DNA of 64,000 bases from Sphingomonas sp. CFBP 8760 (GTDB taxonomy: Bacteria > Pseudomonadota > Alphaproteobacteria > Sphingomonadales > Sphingomonadaceae): the NCBI RefSeq assembly GCF_014841615.1, contig NZ_JACYUG010000001.1, positions 434,001-498,000 of the forward strand. The letters run 5' to 3'. Numbering within the stretch: position 1 is the stretch's first letter; the number at the start of each line of letters is the position of its first letter. The position numbers and the translations under genes were made by a program. The notes under the pieces were generated by a model. It worked only from the letters and a program-made list of their open reading frames with translations, made no database searches and was not told where the DNA came from. Shown here piece after piece: positions 29,617-42,502 of this stretch.

Positions 29617-29714
29617 CTTCTCTCCAGTCCCCGTTGTGCCGGCATCCGCTAGCATGACGGACCGGTTACGGAAACGTCGCTGTCGCCTGCCTTAACGGAT
29701 CGCCCCCGCGATCG

Positions 29715-30008
29715 TCAGCGACCGGTGCGGCCGATCACCTGCCCCGACCGGCCGTCCACATCGACCCAGATGACGTTGCCGTCGCGCAGGAACTTCAGCG
29801 TGTAGATGCCGCTGCCGCCGTCGAACTCGAAGCCCAGATATTCCGCGCCGTTCATCGTCGGCACCACCCGCCGCTCGATCTCCGGCATCGGCAGCAGCTT
29901 GCCCTGCTTGCGCGCTTTATAGGCCTGCATCTGATCGCCCCGCTTCTGCGGTTCCGCGACGGCGGGAACCGTGACGGCGATGATCGCGAGAACGAGGAGG
30001 GTCTTCAT
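29715..30008 (-). CDS. PepSY-domain periplasmic protein
   Basis: 97 residues. An N-terminal signal peptide ends near VPAVA/EP. The mature part has a PepSY-like module (YLGFEFDGGSGIYTLKFLRDGNVIWVDVDGRSGQVI). Small PepSY proteins are often encoded with two-component systems and may modulate the sensor or a protease. It is the first gene of the PepSY-regulator-kinase run, with a 98-base gap before the regulator. Confidence 0.88.
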   Translation of the reverse strand: MKTLLVLAIIAVTVPAVAEPQKRGDQMQAYKARKQGKLLPMPEIERRVVPTMNGAEYLGFEFDGGSGIYTLKFLRDGNVIWVDVDGRSGQVIGRTGR

Positions 30009-30033
30009 GGATGACGGGATAGCTAAAGCGCAT

Positions 30034-30048
30034 TGAACGCGCTGTGAA
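30034..30048 (-). promoter_or_regulatory. Possible response-regulator direct repeat
   Basis: On the minus strand TTCA occurs twice with 11-base spacing (plus-strand TGAA at 30034-30037 and 30045-30048), about 26 bases upstream of the PepSY start. OmpR-family regulators bind direct repeats with this period. No good -35 is present, as is common at activator-dependent promoters. Evidence is limited to spacing. Confidence 0.28.
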
Positions 30049-30155
30049 TGCCTCCCGCCACGAAGCTTGTGCAGTGCGGCATACGGGCAACAGCCCTATC
30101 TCGACCCCACGACAGGTTGTCGCGGGCGTCCATGCCCCCTAGGTGCCCCAAGGAT

Positions 30156-31937
<1,782 letters not shown>

Positions 31938-31962
31938 TACGCTGCCGCAACGGAGGTGCGCG

Positions 31963-32226
31963 ATGGGTGAGATGCGACGGATCGAGATCGAGATCGACGC
32001 CGCGATGCTCGCGGCGGCGGACGATGCGGTCGAAACCGGCCGCTTCGCCGATCGCGATGCGGTGATCCGCCATGCGCTGACCTTCTGGAACAATGAAGTG
32101 GGTCGCGTACGCCAGTTGATCGACGAAGGCTTCGCCAGCGGTGATCCGATCGAAGGCAATTTCGATGCCGACGACATCAAGCGTCGGGGCAGGGCACGGC
32201 TGGCCGAACAACTCCGTCGCGCCTGA
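31963..32226 (+). CDS. ParD-like antitoxin
   Basis: 87 residues. The N-terminal 50 residues look like a ribbon-helix-helix DNA-binding domain (MRRIEIEIDAAMLAAADDAV, then a helix with RFADRDAVIRHAL); the acidic C-terminal part should bind the toxin (RQLIDEGFASG is typical of ParD). A strong GGAGG ribosome site precedes the ATG. The toxin gene starts 7 bases after its stop. It should neutralise the toxin and repress the operon. Confidence 0.9.
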   Translation: MGEMRRIEIEIDAAMLAAADDAVETGRFADRDAVIRHALTFWNNEVGRVRQLIDEGFASGDPIEGNFDADDIKRRGRARLAEQLRRA

Positions 32227-32232
32227 CCCGCC

Positions 32233-32526
32233 GTGCGCATCGTCAGGAGGCCGGCGGCGCAGGACGATATCGATGCGCTATGGTCGTACACCGCGCGTCA
32301 TGACATCGCCGCGGCCGATCGGGTGGTCGACCGTATCGTTCACGCGACGGAGCGGCTGCGCCTGTTCCCCCGTTCCGGCAGGGATCACGACGATTGGCAA
32401 CCGGGCCTGCGGAGCGTCCCCGCATCTCCCTATATCGTCTTCTATCGTGTATCGGCCGACCGGATCGAAATCGTCCGGGTCCTGCACGGTGCCCGTGACG
32501 TCCCGATCATGACCGGCCTCGATTAA
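32233..32526 (+). CDS. RelE/ParE-family toxin
   Basis: 97 residues starting with GTG 32233. The ParE fold is recognisable: DIDALWSYTARHD, AADRVVDRIVHATERLRLFPRSGR, and the end block VFYRVSADRIEIVRVLHGARD. ParE toxins poison DNA gyrase, while RelE ones cut ribosomal mRNA; the sequence favours the ParE side because of its ParD-like partner. Its TAA stop overlaps the stop of the convergent ATPase gene within TTAA (32523-32526). Confidence 0.92.
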   Translation: MRIVRRPAAQDDIDALWSYTARHDIAAADRVVDRIVHATERLRLFPRSGRDHDDWQPGLRSVPASPYIVFYRVSADRIEIVRVLHGARDVPIMTGLD

Positions 32527-33338
32527 ACCCCCCGCCCCTCGCGTCCCGCGACATCGACGACATATTGCCACGCCACCCGGCCCGACCGGCTGCCGCGTTG
32601 CGTCGCCCAGCGGACCGCCTCGTCGGCATCGAACGGCAGGTCGTGCGCCTGCGTATAGCCGCGCACGATGCGGAGATAATGATCCTGATCGACCGTATGG
32701 AACCCCAGGCTCAACCCGAACCGGTCGGCCAGCGCCAGATGATCGTCGACCGAATCGCGCGGGTTGATCGCGCTGTCCTGTTCGGCGATGTCGCGCGGCA
32801 TCAGGTGGCGGCGATTGGCGGTGACGAGCAGGCGGGCATTGGCCGGGCGCGGTTCCGCCCCGCCCTCCAGCATCGATCGCAGCGCCCGCGCCTCCGCCGG
32901 CGCATCTACGCCCAGATCGTCGACGAACAGCGCGAATCCGCGCGGCACGGGCGCCAGCGCGGCGAACAGCGCGGGCAGCCGGTCGAGCGCCGTCACCTCG
33001 ACCAGCGCGAGATCACCACCGCCACCTTGGTCGCTGGCGGCCTGTACCGCCGCCACCGCGCTTTTCACCAATGCCGACTTGCCGGTGCCGCGCGCGCCCC
33101 ACAACAGCACGTCCTGCGCGGCATGGCCCGCCGCCAGCCGCGTCAGGTTCGCCACCAGCGCCGCCTTTTGCCGATCGATCCCGATCAGCCGGTCGAGCGG
33201 CAGCGGCGCGAAGCCGCGCGTCGGCACCAGCGCCTCGCCGGTCCAGCGATAGGCGGGGTGCGCGCGGGGATCGGCGGCGGGGGCGGGTGGAGGCGACAGG
33301 CGTTCCAGCGCCGCGGCGATACGGTCGAGCGGGTCCAT
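32523..33338 (-). CDS. DUF815-type AAA ATPase
   Basis: 271 residues from ATG 33338. Walker A WGARGTGKS, Walker B-like ALFVDDLG, and a sensor-like VTANRRHL are visible, with an N-terminal Pro-rich segment. It matches the DUF815 family of ATPases, of unknown function. It is followed, convergently, by the toxin gene. The stop codons of the two genes share TTAA. Confidence 0.9.
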   Translation of the reverse strand: MDPLDRIAAALERLSPPPAPAADPRAHPAYRWTGEALVPTRGFAPLPLDRLIGIDRQKAALVANLTRLAAGHAAQDVLLWGARGTGKSALVKSAVAAVQAASDQGGGGDLALVEVTALDRLPALFAALAPVPRGFALFVDDLGVDAPAEARALRSMLEGGAEPRPANARLLVTANRRHLMPRDIAEQDSAINPRDSVDDHLALADRFGLSLGFHTVDQDHYLRIVRGYTQAHDLPFDADEAVRWATQRGSRSGRVAWQYVVDVAGREGRGV

Positions 33339-33379
33339 GGCGTTCGCCCTTGCGGGGCCGCGCGCGCGGACGCAACCCG

Positions 33380-34722
<1,343 letters not shown>

Positions 34723-34726
<4 letters not shown>

Positions 34727-36792
34727 GCCGCCACCGCCATCCCAGGTGCCATCTTGGCCGCGATCACCTGCGCGGGCGGCAACAGGATGCGGAAGACGCT
34801 GCCCTCCCCTTCGCGGCTTTCGACCTGCAATTCACCCCCCATCGTGCGCACCAGCTGCCGCGCCTCGCAGGCACCGATTCCGAAGCCATCGGGCTTGGAA
34901 GAGACGAACGGGCGGAACAGGCGGTCGCGGACGAAGCCGGGCGTCATGCCCACGCCACGATCGATCACCGCCAGCATCAGCCGGCCATCCACCCGATCGA
35001 GACGCAGGCGCACCGGTGTGCCCGGCGGACTCGCCTCGATCGCGTTCTGGACGAGATGCGACAACGCCTGTTCCAGCCGCGCCGGATGGCCCCATGCGAG
35101 CGGTGTCGCCTCGCCCTCGACCATGACCGGATGCTGCGCCCGGCGCGCCGCCGCCACGCGCGCGGCAAGTGCCGGCAGGTCGACCGGCTGCAGCGGCTCC
35201 GCCCGCGTGCCGTCATGCTGGCCCAGCCGGGCGAGCAACGTCGCCATCCGCCCTGCCGATTCACGCAGCGTCACCACCATGTCGGCGCGAAAGGCGGGAT
35301 TGTCGGCATGGCGTTCGGCATTGCGCGCCACCAGGGTCAACTGGCTCGCGACGTTCTTGATATCGTGGAGCAGGAAGGCGAAGCGGCGGTTGAAGGCGTC
35401 GAATTCCTGCGCATCGACCAGCGCGGCCTGGCTGCGATCCTCCGCCAGATAGCTGGCCGCCTGCCGCCCGGCGATGCGCAACAGATCGAAATCCTCCCAG
35501 TCGAGCGCCCGGTCGACCGGTGGCCGCGCCAGCAGGATCGCCCCCGCCAGTTCCCCGCCATGGAGCAGCGGCACGATCGCCCACGCGGCGTCATCGTCCA
35601 GCAGCCATGCCGGCACCAGCGCCGCTTCCCCCGTGCCGTCGCCGGCCCGCAGCGTGTCGAGCGACACGATCCGCCCGGTCGCGCCCAGATGCCCGGCCAG
35701 CGATGCGGGCAGTGCCGCGCCGCCATCCGCCCAGCGCCAGCCGGCCCATGGCGTCAACACCCCGTCCGTCGCGACCAGCAGCAGCGCGGCGGGCGCATCG
35801 GTCAGGTCCGCGACCGCCTTGGCGATCCGCTCGCCCAGCGGGGCTGCCCCCTTCCCCGGCAGGCCCAGCGTCGTGGTGAAACGCTGCCATTCGATCCGAT
35901 AGTCGTAGCGATGATCGAACAGGTGCTTGGCCGCCTTCACCCGCAGCCACACGCGCAGCCACGGCGTCGCGGTGAAGGCCAGCAGCGCCGCCGCCGCGCC
36001 ACAGACGATCGCGGTCTGCACCGCGCGGGCGACGGGCGGCGACAGCATCGATGCCAGATCGACCGCCAGCGCGGTCGCCGCGACGTACAGCAGCAGCGCC
36101 AGGGCGATCAGCGCCCGGGTGGCGACGGTACGCGACACCGCCACCGATCCCTCGCCACGATGCGTCGCGGCGACGGCGAGCAGGATCGCGACCCCCATCA
36201 TCACCGGCCCGCGCGCCACCACCGGCATCATCGTCCAGCGCGGACCGGCAAAGGCGAGCAACGCGATCGCCAGATCGAGCCCCCACATCGCCCCCAGCGC
36301 CAGCGCGAACAGCCGTACCCCGCCGGCCTGCGGCCCGGTCGCCGCCTGCGCCAGATGACACAGCAGCAGCAACGCGCCCGCCATCGCCATCATCCGCAGG
36401 ACGTGACGGGTGATCTCCACCGCCAAGACCATGTCCTGGTCCATCGGCATCCGGGCGATCGGCGCCAGCGCCGTCGCGGTCAGGATGACGAACATCACCA
36501 CCCCGTACAGCGCCGCCAGCGCTCCACCATCGGCGCGGGCACGCAGCACGAACGCCGCCATCACCCCCGTCCACGCCAAGTTGCGCGCGCCCTCCGCCAG
36601 ATGCACGCTGATGTCCCATGGTTCGACCCCGGCCACGGCCAGCGCCCACAACGCGGTCAGCGCCGCCGCGGCGACCACCGCCAACGCGGGACCGGCCGTC
36701 ACGTCCCATCGCCGTCGCCAGCGCGCCAGCGCCAGCGTGCCGAACAGGATCGCGGCGAGTGCATGGCCCCACAGGATCAGGACTGCCGTCAT
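34723..36792 (-). CDS. prsK: PEP-CTERM system histidine kinase
   Basis: 689 residues. The N-terminal 260 residues contain about eight membrane helices with few loops, then a GAF-like domain (about 320-450), then the kinase core: H-box FLLHDIKNVASQL, N-box LVQNAIEAS, G boxes DRGVGMTPGF and FGIGACEARQL. This multi-helix plus GAF layout is characteristic of PrsK. The start is ATG 36792 (MTAVLILWGHA); an in-frame extension to 36861 exists but is less likely. It is coupled to prsR. GDP-mannose synthesis is encoded divergently 152 bases away. Confidence 0.9.
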
Positions 36793-36944
36793 CGTCTCGT
36801 CATCACCCGCTGCAAGGGCCGTGACCCGGCCTTTCCCGCAAGGATGCCCGAAAAACGCCAATAAAGGCTGAACATGCCCGTTGGTGGCGGCAGATCGTTG
36901 GGAATTCCGGCGTTCCGCGATAAGGCCGGCGCTCAGGAGGATTC

Positions 36945-37997
36945 ATGACCGCAAGCACCATCGTTCCCGTCATTCTTTCCGGCGGCTCGGGCACCCGGCT
37001 GTGGCCGATGTCACGGCCCGAACGCCCCAAGCAGTTTCTGCCGCTGACCGCCGACGAGACGATGCTGCAACTGACGCTGCGCCGCGCGGTGGGCGATGGC
37101 TTCGGTGCCCCCGTGATCGTCGCCAACGCACAGCACGTGGACGAGGTGGAGACGCAACTGGCCGCCGTCGGCGTCGAGGCGGCGGCGATCATCCTGGAAC
37201 CGGCGGGTCGCAACACCGCCCCCGCGATCGCGCTGGCGGCGCTGGCGGCCCCCGATCCGGAGGCGGCGCTGCTGGTGATGCCGTCCGACCATGTCATCGC
37301 CGACATCCCCGCCTTTCATGCCGCGATCGCCGCCGCCCTGCCGCTGGTCAACGATGGCTGGCTGGTCACGTTCGGGATCGAACCCGATGCGCCCGAAACC
37401 GGCTATGGCTGGATCCAGACCGGCGAGGCGATCGCGCCCGGCGTCCACCGCGTCGCCCGCTTCGTCGAGAAACCGCCGCTGGACCGCGCGGAGGCGATGC
37501 TGGCGGCGGGTGGCCATGCCTGGAACGGTGGCATCTTCCTGTTCCGCGCCGACATCTATCTGGGCGAACTGGCCGCGCACGCCCCGGCGATGCTGAACGC
37601 CGTGCAGGATTCGATGCGCGCCGCCCGGCATGAAGGTATCCGCCTGTTCCCCGATGCCGCCGCCTTCGCCGCCTCGCCGGCGGACTCGATCGACTATGCG
37701 GTGATGGAGAAGGCGGAGCGGGTTGCCGTGGTGCCCGTCGCGATGGGCTGGAACGATCTGGGCAGCTGGGATGCGCTCCATGCGATCAGCGAGGTCGACG
37801 CCACCGGCAACGCGCATGGCGGCGCGGTGATCGCGGTCGACACCAGCGACTGTCTCGTCCGGTCGGACGGGGTGCGGATCGCGATGGTCGGCGTGTCCGA
37901 CCTGATCGTAGTGGCGAGCGGCAACGACGTGCTCATCATGCCGCGCGGCCGCAGCCAGGAGATCAAGAAGCTGATCGAGGCGATGAAGAAGGGATGA
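36945..37997 (+). CDS. Mannose-1-phosphate guanylyltransferase
   Basis: 350 residues. The N-terminal signature ILSGGSGTRLWPMSRP binds GTP and is followed by PKQFLPL. Further blocks are AGRNTAPAIALAA, MPSDHVI, FVEKP, and MGWNDLGSWDAL. It makes GDP-mannose from mannose-1-phosphate and GTP for exopolysaccharide or LPS. The length is that of the nucleotidyltransferase domain plus a short mannose-isomerase-like tail, so there is no fused isomerase. AGGAGG lies 5 bases before the ATG. It is divergent from prsK; the symbol manC/cpsB would fit, but I left it blank because naming varies. Confidence 0.94.
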   Translation: MTASTIVPVILSGGSGTRLWPMSRPERPKQFLPLTADETMLQLTLRRAVGDGFGAPVIVANAQHVDEVETQLAAVGVEAAAIILEPAGRNTAPAIALAALAAPDPEAALLVMPSDHVIADIPAFHAAIAAALPLVNDGWLVTFGIEPDAPETGYGWIQTGEAIAPGVHRVARFVEKPPLDRAEAMLAAGGHAWNGGIFLFRADIYLGELAAHAPAMLNAVQDSMRAARHEGIRLFPDAAAFAASPADSIDYAVMEKAERVAVVPVAMGWNDLGSWDALHAISEVDATGNAHGGAVIAVDTSDCLVRSDGVRIAMVGVSDLIVVASGNDVLIMPRGRSQEIKKLIEAMKKG

Positions 37998-38031
37998 TTG
38001 TCACCGTCCGCGACCGGCCCCGGCGGCGGGG

Positions 38032-38595
38032 TCAGTCGCGGGCGAAGATTTCGGTATGGGGTACGACGAGGCCCAATGCCGGAAGGCTGACATCATGCGG
38101 CTGTGCAAACAGATCGTCGCGCCATGAGGTTGGGCCGAGACGCTGGATCACCCGGCTCGTTTCGTTGTGCGGATCGACGAAGACGATCGTGTCGATTGAA
38201 GCCAGGGAGCGATACTGCGACAGTTTCTCGCCCTCGTCGACCCGGGCCGTCGAGGCAGACAACACCTCGAATATGACGACAGGGTCCGTGAAGAGACGCT
38301 GTTCCTCCCGCTCTTGTGTTGCCGGGTTGCCGCAATATACGCTGACATCCGGATAACGGGCATCGGTGTCCGTCACCTCCACGCCCATGTCGGAACCATA
38401 GGGTCGACAACCCGTGCCACGAAGATTGACGTGCAGGAAGGCGAGAATGTTGGCGGCGACACGCGCATGGGCCGGCGTACCGCCGGTCATCATCCGAATT
38501 ATACCGTCGACCAGTTCGTATTTCCGGTCACCCGGAAAATCGATTTCGAGAAACTGCTTTACCGTAATCGGCTGGTAAAGGGGATCATGGCGCAT
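38032..38595 (-). CDS. Uma2 family restriction-endonuclease-like protein
   Basis: 187 residues. Uma2 (DUF820) proteins have a PD-(D/E)xK nuclease-like fold; the parts seen here are YELVDGIIRMM, the RYPDVSVYCG Asp region and VVIFEVLSAST. Function is not established; such proteins are usually cytoplasmic. The gene is clearly AT-richer than its neighbours and stands alone after manC, which suggests recent transfer. It shares the region with groESL on the same strand, after the groEL hairpins. Confidence 0.9.
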   Translation of the reverse strand: MRHDPLYQPITVKQFLEIDFPGDRKYELVDGIIRMMTGGTPAHARVAANILAFLHVNLRGTGCRPYGSDMGVEVTDTDARYPDVSVYCGNPATQEREEQRLFTDPVVIFEVLSASTARVDEGEKLSQYRSLASIDTIVFVDPHNETSRVIQRLGPTSWRDDLFAQPHDVSLPALGLVVPHTEIFARD

Positions 38596-38630
38596 AGCCA
38601 GATACTATCATTCCAACGGGAATTAACAAA

Positions 38631-38656
38631 GGGCCGGTGGAGTGATCCACCGGCCC
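38631..38656 (-). terminator. groESL intrinsic terminator
   Basis: A perfect 11-bp stem (38631-38641 with 38646-38656) around a 4-base loop. Read on the minus strand, it is followed by TTTGTT. It lies about 140 bases beyond the groEL stop and just upstream of the Uma2 gene, so it should end the groESL message. Confidence 0.85.
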
Positions 38657-38746
38657 TTCGTCTTTGGTCAGGTCGTTCTGGTTGGCTGGCGACGGCAAAG
38701 CCGCCGCTGGACGTCGGACCGGTTCGGCGTTGCCGACCGGCCGTCC

Positions 38747-38798
38747 GATCCGATGCGGGTCCTGCGCCGGCATCACCGGCGCAGGACCCGCATTCGGA

Positions 38799-38800
<2 letters not shown>
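38747..38800 (-). other. Long hairpin at the groEL stop codon
   Basis: Arms 38747-38770 and 38776-38800 pair over 24 positions with one bulged base, around a 5-base loop. It starts inside the groEL stop codon, which spans 38799-38801. It lacks a U tract, so it may protect the 3' end of the message rather than terminate it. The true terminator is about 90 bases further on. Confidence 0.75.
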
Positions 38801-40457
<1,657 letters not shown>

Positions 40458-40528
40458 TCAGTTGAGGTTGGAAAGTCTCGAAAGTCGCATCCTACAGGGG
40501 TTATGCGCCCCGGATGCGACGTATCAGG

Positions 40529-40816
40529 TCAGCCGACGATCCCGAGGATGTCGCTTTCCTTCATGATGAGCAGGTCTTCGCCGTCGACCTTGACCTCGGT
40601 GCCGGACCACTTGCCGAACAGCACGCGGTCGCCGGCCTTCACCTCCAGCGGGTGGACCTCGCCGCTCTCGCTGCGGGCGCCGGTGCCGGCGGCGACGACT
40701 TCGCCTTCCTGCGGCTTTTCCTTGGCGGTGTCGGGGATGATGATCCCACCGGCCGTCTTCTCCTCCGCCTCTACGCGGCGGACGAGAACGCGGTCGTGCA
40801 ACGGACGAAAGTTCAT
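40529..40816 (-). CDS. groES: 10 kDa co-chaperonin GroES
   Basis: 95 residues from ATG 40816 ([14 protein letters not shown]). It has the mobile loop region [17 protein letters not shown] and the beta-barrel end. It caps GroEL. AAAGGG precedes the start. An upstream in-frame extension is inside the promoter region and is not used. It is the first gene of the groESL operon. Confidence 0.98.
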   Translation of the reverse strand: MNFRPLHDRVLVRRVEAEEKTAGGIIIPDTAKEKPQEGEVVAAGTGARSESGEVHPLEVKAGDRVLFGKWSGTEVKVDGEDLLIMKESDILGIVG

Positions 40817-40848
40817 TGCTGTGCCCTTTCTGAGACTATGACAGATTT

Positions 40849-40875
40849 CTGGCACTCAGGGGTCCCGAGTGCCAA
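40849..40875 (-). promoter_or_regulatory. CIRCE operator of groESL
   Basis: Minus strand: TTGGCACTC, 9-base spacer, GAGTGCCAG. This matches the CIRCE consensus (TTAGCACTC-N9-GAGTGCTAA) with two changes in the left-right symmetric positions. HrcA represses chaperone genes here and is released by heat stress. It lies 33 bases upstream of the groES ATG and directly after the -10. Confidence 0.93.
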
Positions 40876-40882
40876 CGCGGCT

Positions 40883-40911
40883 TATATGTGAAGCGCGCGC
40901 GGGACCGTCAA
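40883..40911 (-). promoter_or_regulatory. groESL promoter
   Basis: Minus strand: -35 TTGACG (40906-40911), 17-base spacer, -10 CATATA (40883-40888). The CIRCE element begins 8 bases after it, so the start point falls at the operator edge. Confidence 0.85.
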
Positions 40912-40924
40912 CGGGGCAAGGGAA

Positions 40925-42343
40925 CTAAATTCGATGGACCGTGGCGGGCAGCAGGCCCAGCCGCGCCCGCGCGCTCCACCGCCACAGCAGCAGCACCGAC
41001 ACGGCGGCGAGACCGGCGGCAAGACCCCACCAGATGCCCAGTCCCTGCCAGTCGAACCCGAAGCCGAGCAGCACCGCGCATCCCGCCCCGACCACCCAAT
41101 AGCCGAACAGCGCGACCAGCATCGGCACCCGCGTATCCTGCAACCCGCGCAGCACGCCGGCCGCCACCGCCTGCGCCCCGTCGAACAGCTGGAACGCGGC
41201 GGCGACCCCCAGATACTGTACCGCCAGCGCGACCAGCGCGGCGTTGGCGGCGTCGTCCGGATCGACATAGACGCCGACGAACAGACGCGGCGCGATCAGC
41301 AGCAGCGACGCGGTGAACACCATGAAGCCGATTCCGACCGCCAGCGACACCGCCCCCGCCCGGCCGATCCACACCCGGTCGCCCGCGCCATACGCCATGC
41401 CGACCCGGATCGTCGCCGCCTGCGCGACGCCGAACGGCACTTGGAACGCGATCGCCGCGATCTGGAGCGCGATGGCGTGGGCGGCGACCTCGGTCACCCC
41501 GATCAGCCCCATCAGGAACCCGGCGGCGGAGAACAGCGCGCCCTCGAACGTCATCGTCAGCGCGATCGGCAGGCCGAGGCGCAGCAGATCGGCCAGCCGC
41601 GACCATTCGGTCCGCCACCAGTTGCCGAACAGGCGATAGCGGCGCAGCCGGGGATCAAGCAGCAGGATCGCCACGAAGGCGAGCATCATCGCGCTGCTGG
41701 TGACGACGCTGGCGATCGCCGACCCCTCCAGCCCCAGCGCGGGGAAACCCGCCTGCCCGAAGACGAGCAGCCAGTTGCCGAGGATGCCGGTGGCGAGGCC
41801 CAGCGCCATGACCACCATCGCCCAGCCCGGCCGCCCCAGCGCGGAGGCGGTGACACGCATCACCCCGGTCGCCACCGCCGGGATCGTCGCCCACAACAGG
41901 ATGTCGAGGAACGCCCCGGTCCGTGCCGCGACGTGCGGGTCCTGCCGCGCGAGCAGCAACAGCCGCTCGCCATTGGCGAGGACCGCCATCGTCGCGAGGC
42001 CGGCGCCGATCGCCAGCCACATCGCCATCCGGAACGAGCGGCGCACCTGCCGCACCGCATGGCGACGGCGACCGAGTTCGGCGGCGATCAGCGGCGCCGC
42101 CGCCCCGACCAGCCCGATCATCGCGAAGGCGAGGACGCTGTAGAGATAGACGCCCAGCGTCGCGGCGGCGAGTTCGGTGGTGCCGAGCCGCGCGACGAAG
42201 ATCACGTCGATCGAATAGACGCCCATCTGGAGCAGGTTGGCGGCGACCAGCGGCGATGCCAGCGCGATCGTGGCGCGCAATTCGGCCCGCGTCGTGGCAG
42301 GCGCGGCGGTGAGCGCGGGGGGCGGGGCGACGACAGGTTGCAC
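40925..42343 (-). CDS. MATE family efflux transporter
   Basis: 472 residues with twelve hydrophobic segments in two halves. Typical MATE features are the N-terminal LASPLVAANLLQMGVYSIDVIFVARLGT block and the matching GLPIALTMTFEGALFSAAGFLMGLIG block in the second half. These are Na+- or H+-coupled exporters of drugs or metabolites. The start is GTG 42343 with no clear ribosome site. It ends 14 bases from the groESL promoter's -35, so its message would run into the groESL regulatory region. Confidence 0.94.
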   Translation of the reverse strand: MQPVVAPPPALTAAPATTRAELRATIALASPLVAANLLQMGVYSIDVIFVARLGTTELAAATLGVYLYSVLAFAMIGLVGAAAPLIAAELGRRRHAVRQVRRSFRMAMWLAIGAGLATMAVLANGERLLLLARQDPHVAARTGAFLDILLWATIPAVATGVMRVTASALGRPGWAMVVMALGLATGILGNWLLVFGQAGFPALGLEGSAIASVVTSSAMMLAFVAILLLDPRLRRYRLFGNWWRTEWSRLADLLRLGLPIALTMTFEGALFSAAGFLMGLIGVTEVAAHAIALQIAAIAFQVPFGVAQAATIRVGMAYGAGDRVWIGRAGAVSLAVGIGFMVFTASLLLIAPRLFVGVYVDPDDAANAALVALAVQYLGVAAAFQLFDGAQAVAAGVLRGLQDTRVPMLVALFGYWVVGAGCAVLLGFGFDWQGLGIWWGLAAGLAAVSVLLLWRWSARARLGLLPATVHRI

Positions 42344-42502
42344 GGCGCGCGCTGTAAGGGGTGCGGCGGGGGTTGGATAGCACCGCCCGACGCGGCTCGC
42401 CGCGTTAGGGATTGCGCGTAATAAAATTGCCTCTAGGCTCGCATCCTTTCACGACCAACGGGGCGCATCGACGCCCCTTCATCCCTGGGGGGACGCGAGT
42501 TC

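Noticed and set aside
36793..36944. Sigma-54 promoter in front of manC
   Set aside because: No GG-N10-GC match with suitable flanks was found.
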